This document shows positions 63,495-64,000 of a stretch of 64,000 nucleotides of DNA, piece after piece (the stretch's first letter is position 1; each line of letters begins with the position of its first letter). The translations under genes were made by a program, and so were the position numbers. Source of the DNA: Medicago truncatula (Eukaryota > Streptophyta > Magnoliopsida > Fabales > Fabaceae); the NCBI RefSeq assembly GCF_003473485.1, contig NC_053048.1, forward strand, positions 50,465,755 through 50,529,754. The letters run 5' to 3'. The notes under the pieces are model-generated. The model was not told the origin of the DNA, searched no databases, and worked only from the letters and a program-made list of their open reading frames with translations.

Positions 63495-63835
63495 TCCATA
63501 TGGATCAAATTCTTCTGGAAACCATTTAATTTCGAATAATATCCCACACTTTAATATGTTTTTGGTTAAGTTGTGTGATTTCTAAAGCCGGGAGATTTAT
63601 TAGTGTTGATAATTTAGTTAAGTGTGTGTTTGTTTAAGAGTAAAAAAACAACAACATTGTCCTTCTCCTTTAAGAGTAAACACAAACATATTACAGATAA
63701 CATACCCAAAAATAAAATACACACATTACAACAAACAAACTCACAACATACTAAACAAGTGCATTAGAGGTAAGAAGGATAAGTGATTTCTTAACTCTCT
63801 TTACAACTCCTTATGGGAAGTACAAAAATAATTTT
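63495..63835 (-). pseudogene. Duplicated 3' end of PAT (last-exon fragment plus 3' flank)
   Basis: The segment aligns with 58690-59080. At 63761-63819 the minus strand encodes VKRVKKSLILLTSNALV and a stop in the PAT frame, against [17 protein letters not shown] in the gene. The 3' UTR block CATACCCAAAAATAAAATAC matches CAAACCCAAAAATAAAATAC at 58949. Only the last roughly 20 codons survive, and nothing upstream of them is present before the window ends. It is a remnant of a segmental duplication. Confidence 0.85.
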
Positions 63836-64000
63836 TACTACGTTATTTGCAATATACAACAAATCTTGAAAACATATTCACATGAACCATAGTCTCTATT
63901 TTTTAAAAAAAGAAATCAAAAACGAAATTTCCCACGAGGAGTCTTATTCTGATATTTCATAATACCCCTATATAAAACTGCCCTATTAGGAGGCATAGTT

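Overview
This is a 64 kb piece of AT-rich plant nuclear DNA. It has split genes with GT-AG introns, plant-specific protein families and many small transposons. The repeat types (a tRNA-derived SINE, MULE-type MITEs with a GGGTTAA-like end, RTE and L1-like LINE tails) and the proteins suggest a legume, most likely Medicago or a close relative. That assignment is inference; nothing was searched. There is no sign of bacterial, organellar or viral origin.

Layout. 1-10.7 kb: a tandem pair of calcium-dependent protein kinase (CDPK) genes on the + strand. The first (232-2106) enters from the left edge and has an intact four-EF-hand C-terminal half. The second (8102-9829, with orphaned 3' exon remnants to 10449) has a full kinase domain but lost its EF-hand exons through an internal deletion. 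Between them lies a 4.37 kb Mutator-like element (3310-7675) with a 9-bp target-site duplication (TSD), and at least two further inverted-repeat elements are nested in it. 10.8-15.5 kb is a transposon graveyard: two Stowaway-like MITEs, a LINE remnant with a MITE, two SINEs (one split by a MITE) and a MULE-type MITE. 18.4-21.5 kb (+): an eight-exon TPX2/WVD2-like microtubule protein gene, followed by a decayed Ty1/copia reverse transcriptase. 24.8-27.1 kb (-): a two-exon fasciclin-like arabinogalactan protein (FLA15-18 type). 29.36-29.90 kb: a retroposon with a poly-A tail and a 14-bp TSD. 31.8-33.6 kb (-): a RING-H2 E3 ligase of the RHF2A type with a shortened C-terminus. 35.6-36.2 kb (+): a nuclear gene for mitochondrial ribosomal protein S19. 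37.0-37.4 kb: an RTE LINE tail. 39.0-40.5 kb (-): a short-chain dehydrogenase broken by a frameshift. 41-53.4 kb: gene-free and repeat-dense, with MITEs, SINEs, a palindromic tandem array at 47.5-47.9 kb, a 775-bp solo LTR carrying five copies of a 15-bp hyphenated palindrome, and a hAT-type MITE. 53.9-54.5 kb (-): a small plant protein with a Cys-rich CCCCPCGL motif. 59.0-61.9 kb (-): a nine-exon plastid prephenate/aspartate aminotransferase. Its 3' end is copied as a decayed fragment at 63.5-63.8 kb.

The genes do not form a pathway or cluster. They are unrelated housekeeping and signalling genes, and the locus evolves mainly by tandem and segmental duplication and by transposon insertion. 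Two genes carry clear coding lesions (the second CDPK and the dehydrogenase), and one (RHF2A-like) appears shortened. No new multi-gene system was found. The best candidates for a second look are the EF-hand-less CDPK with an altered HRD motif, the palindrome-bearing solo LTR, the palindromic array at 47.5 kb and the nested MULE with facing-out TATA boxes.
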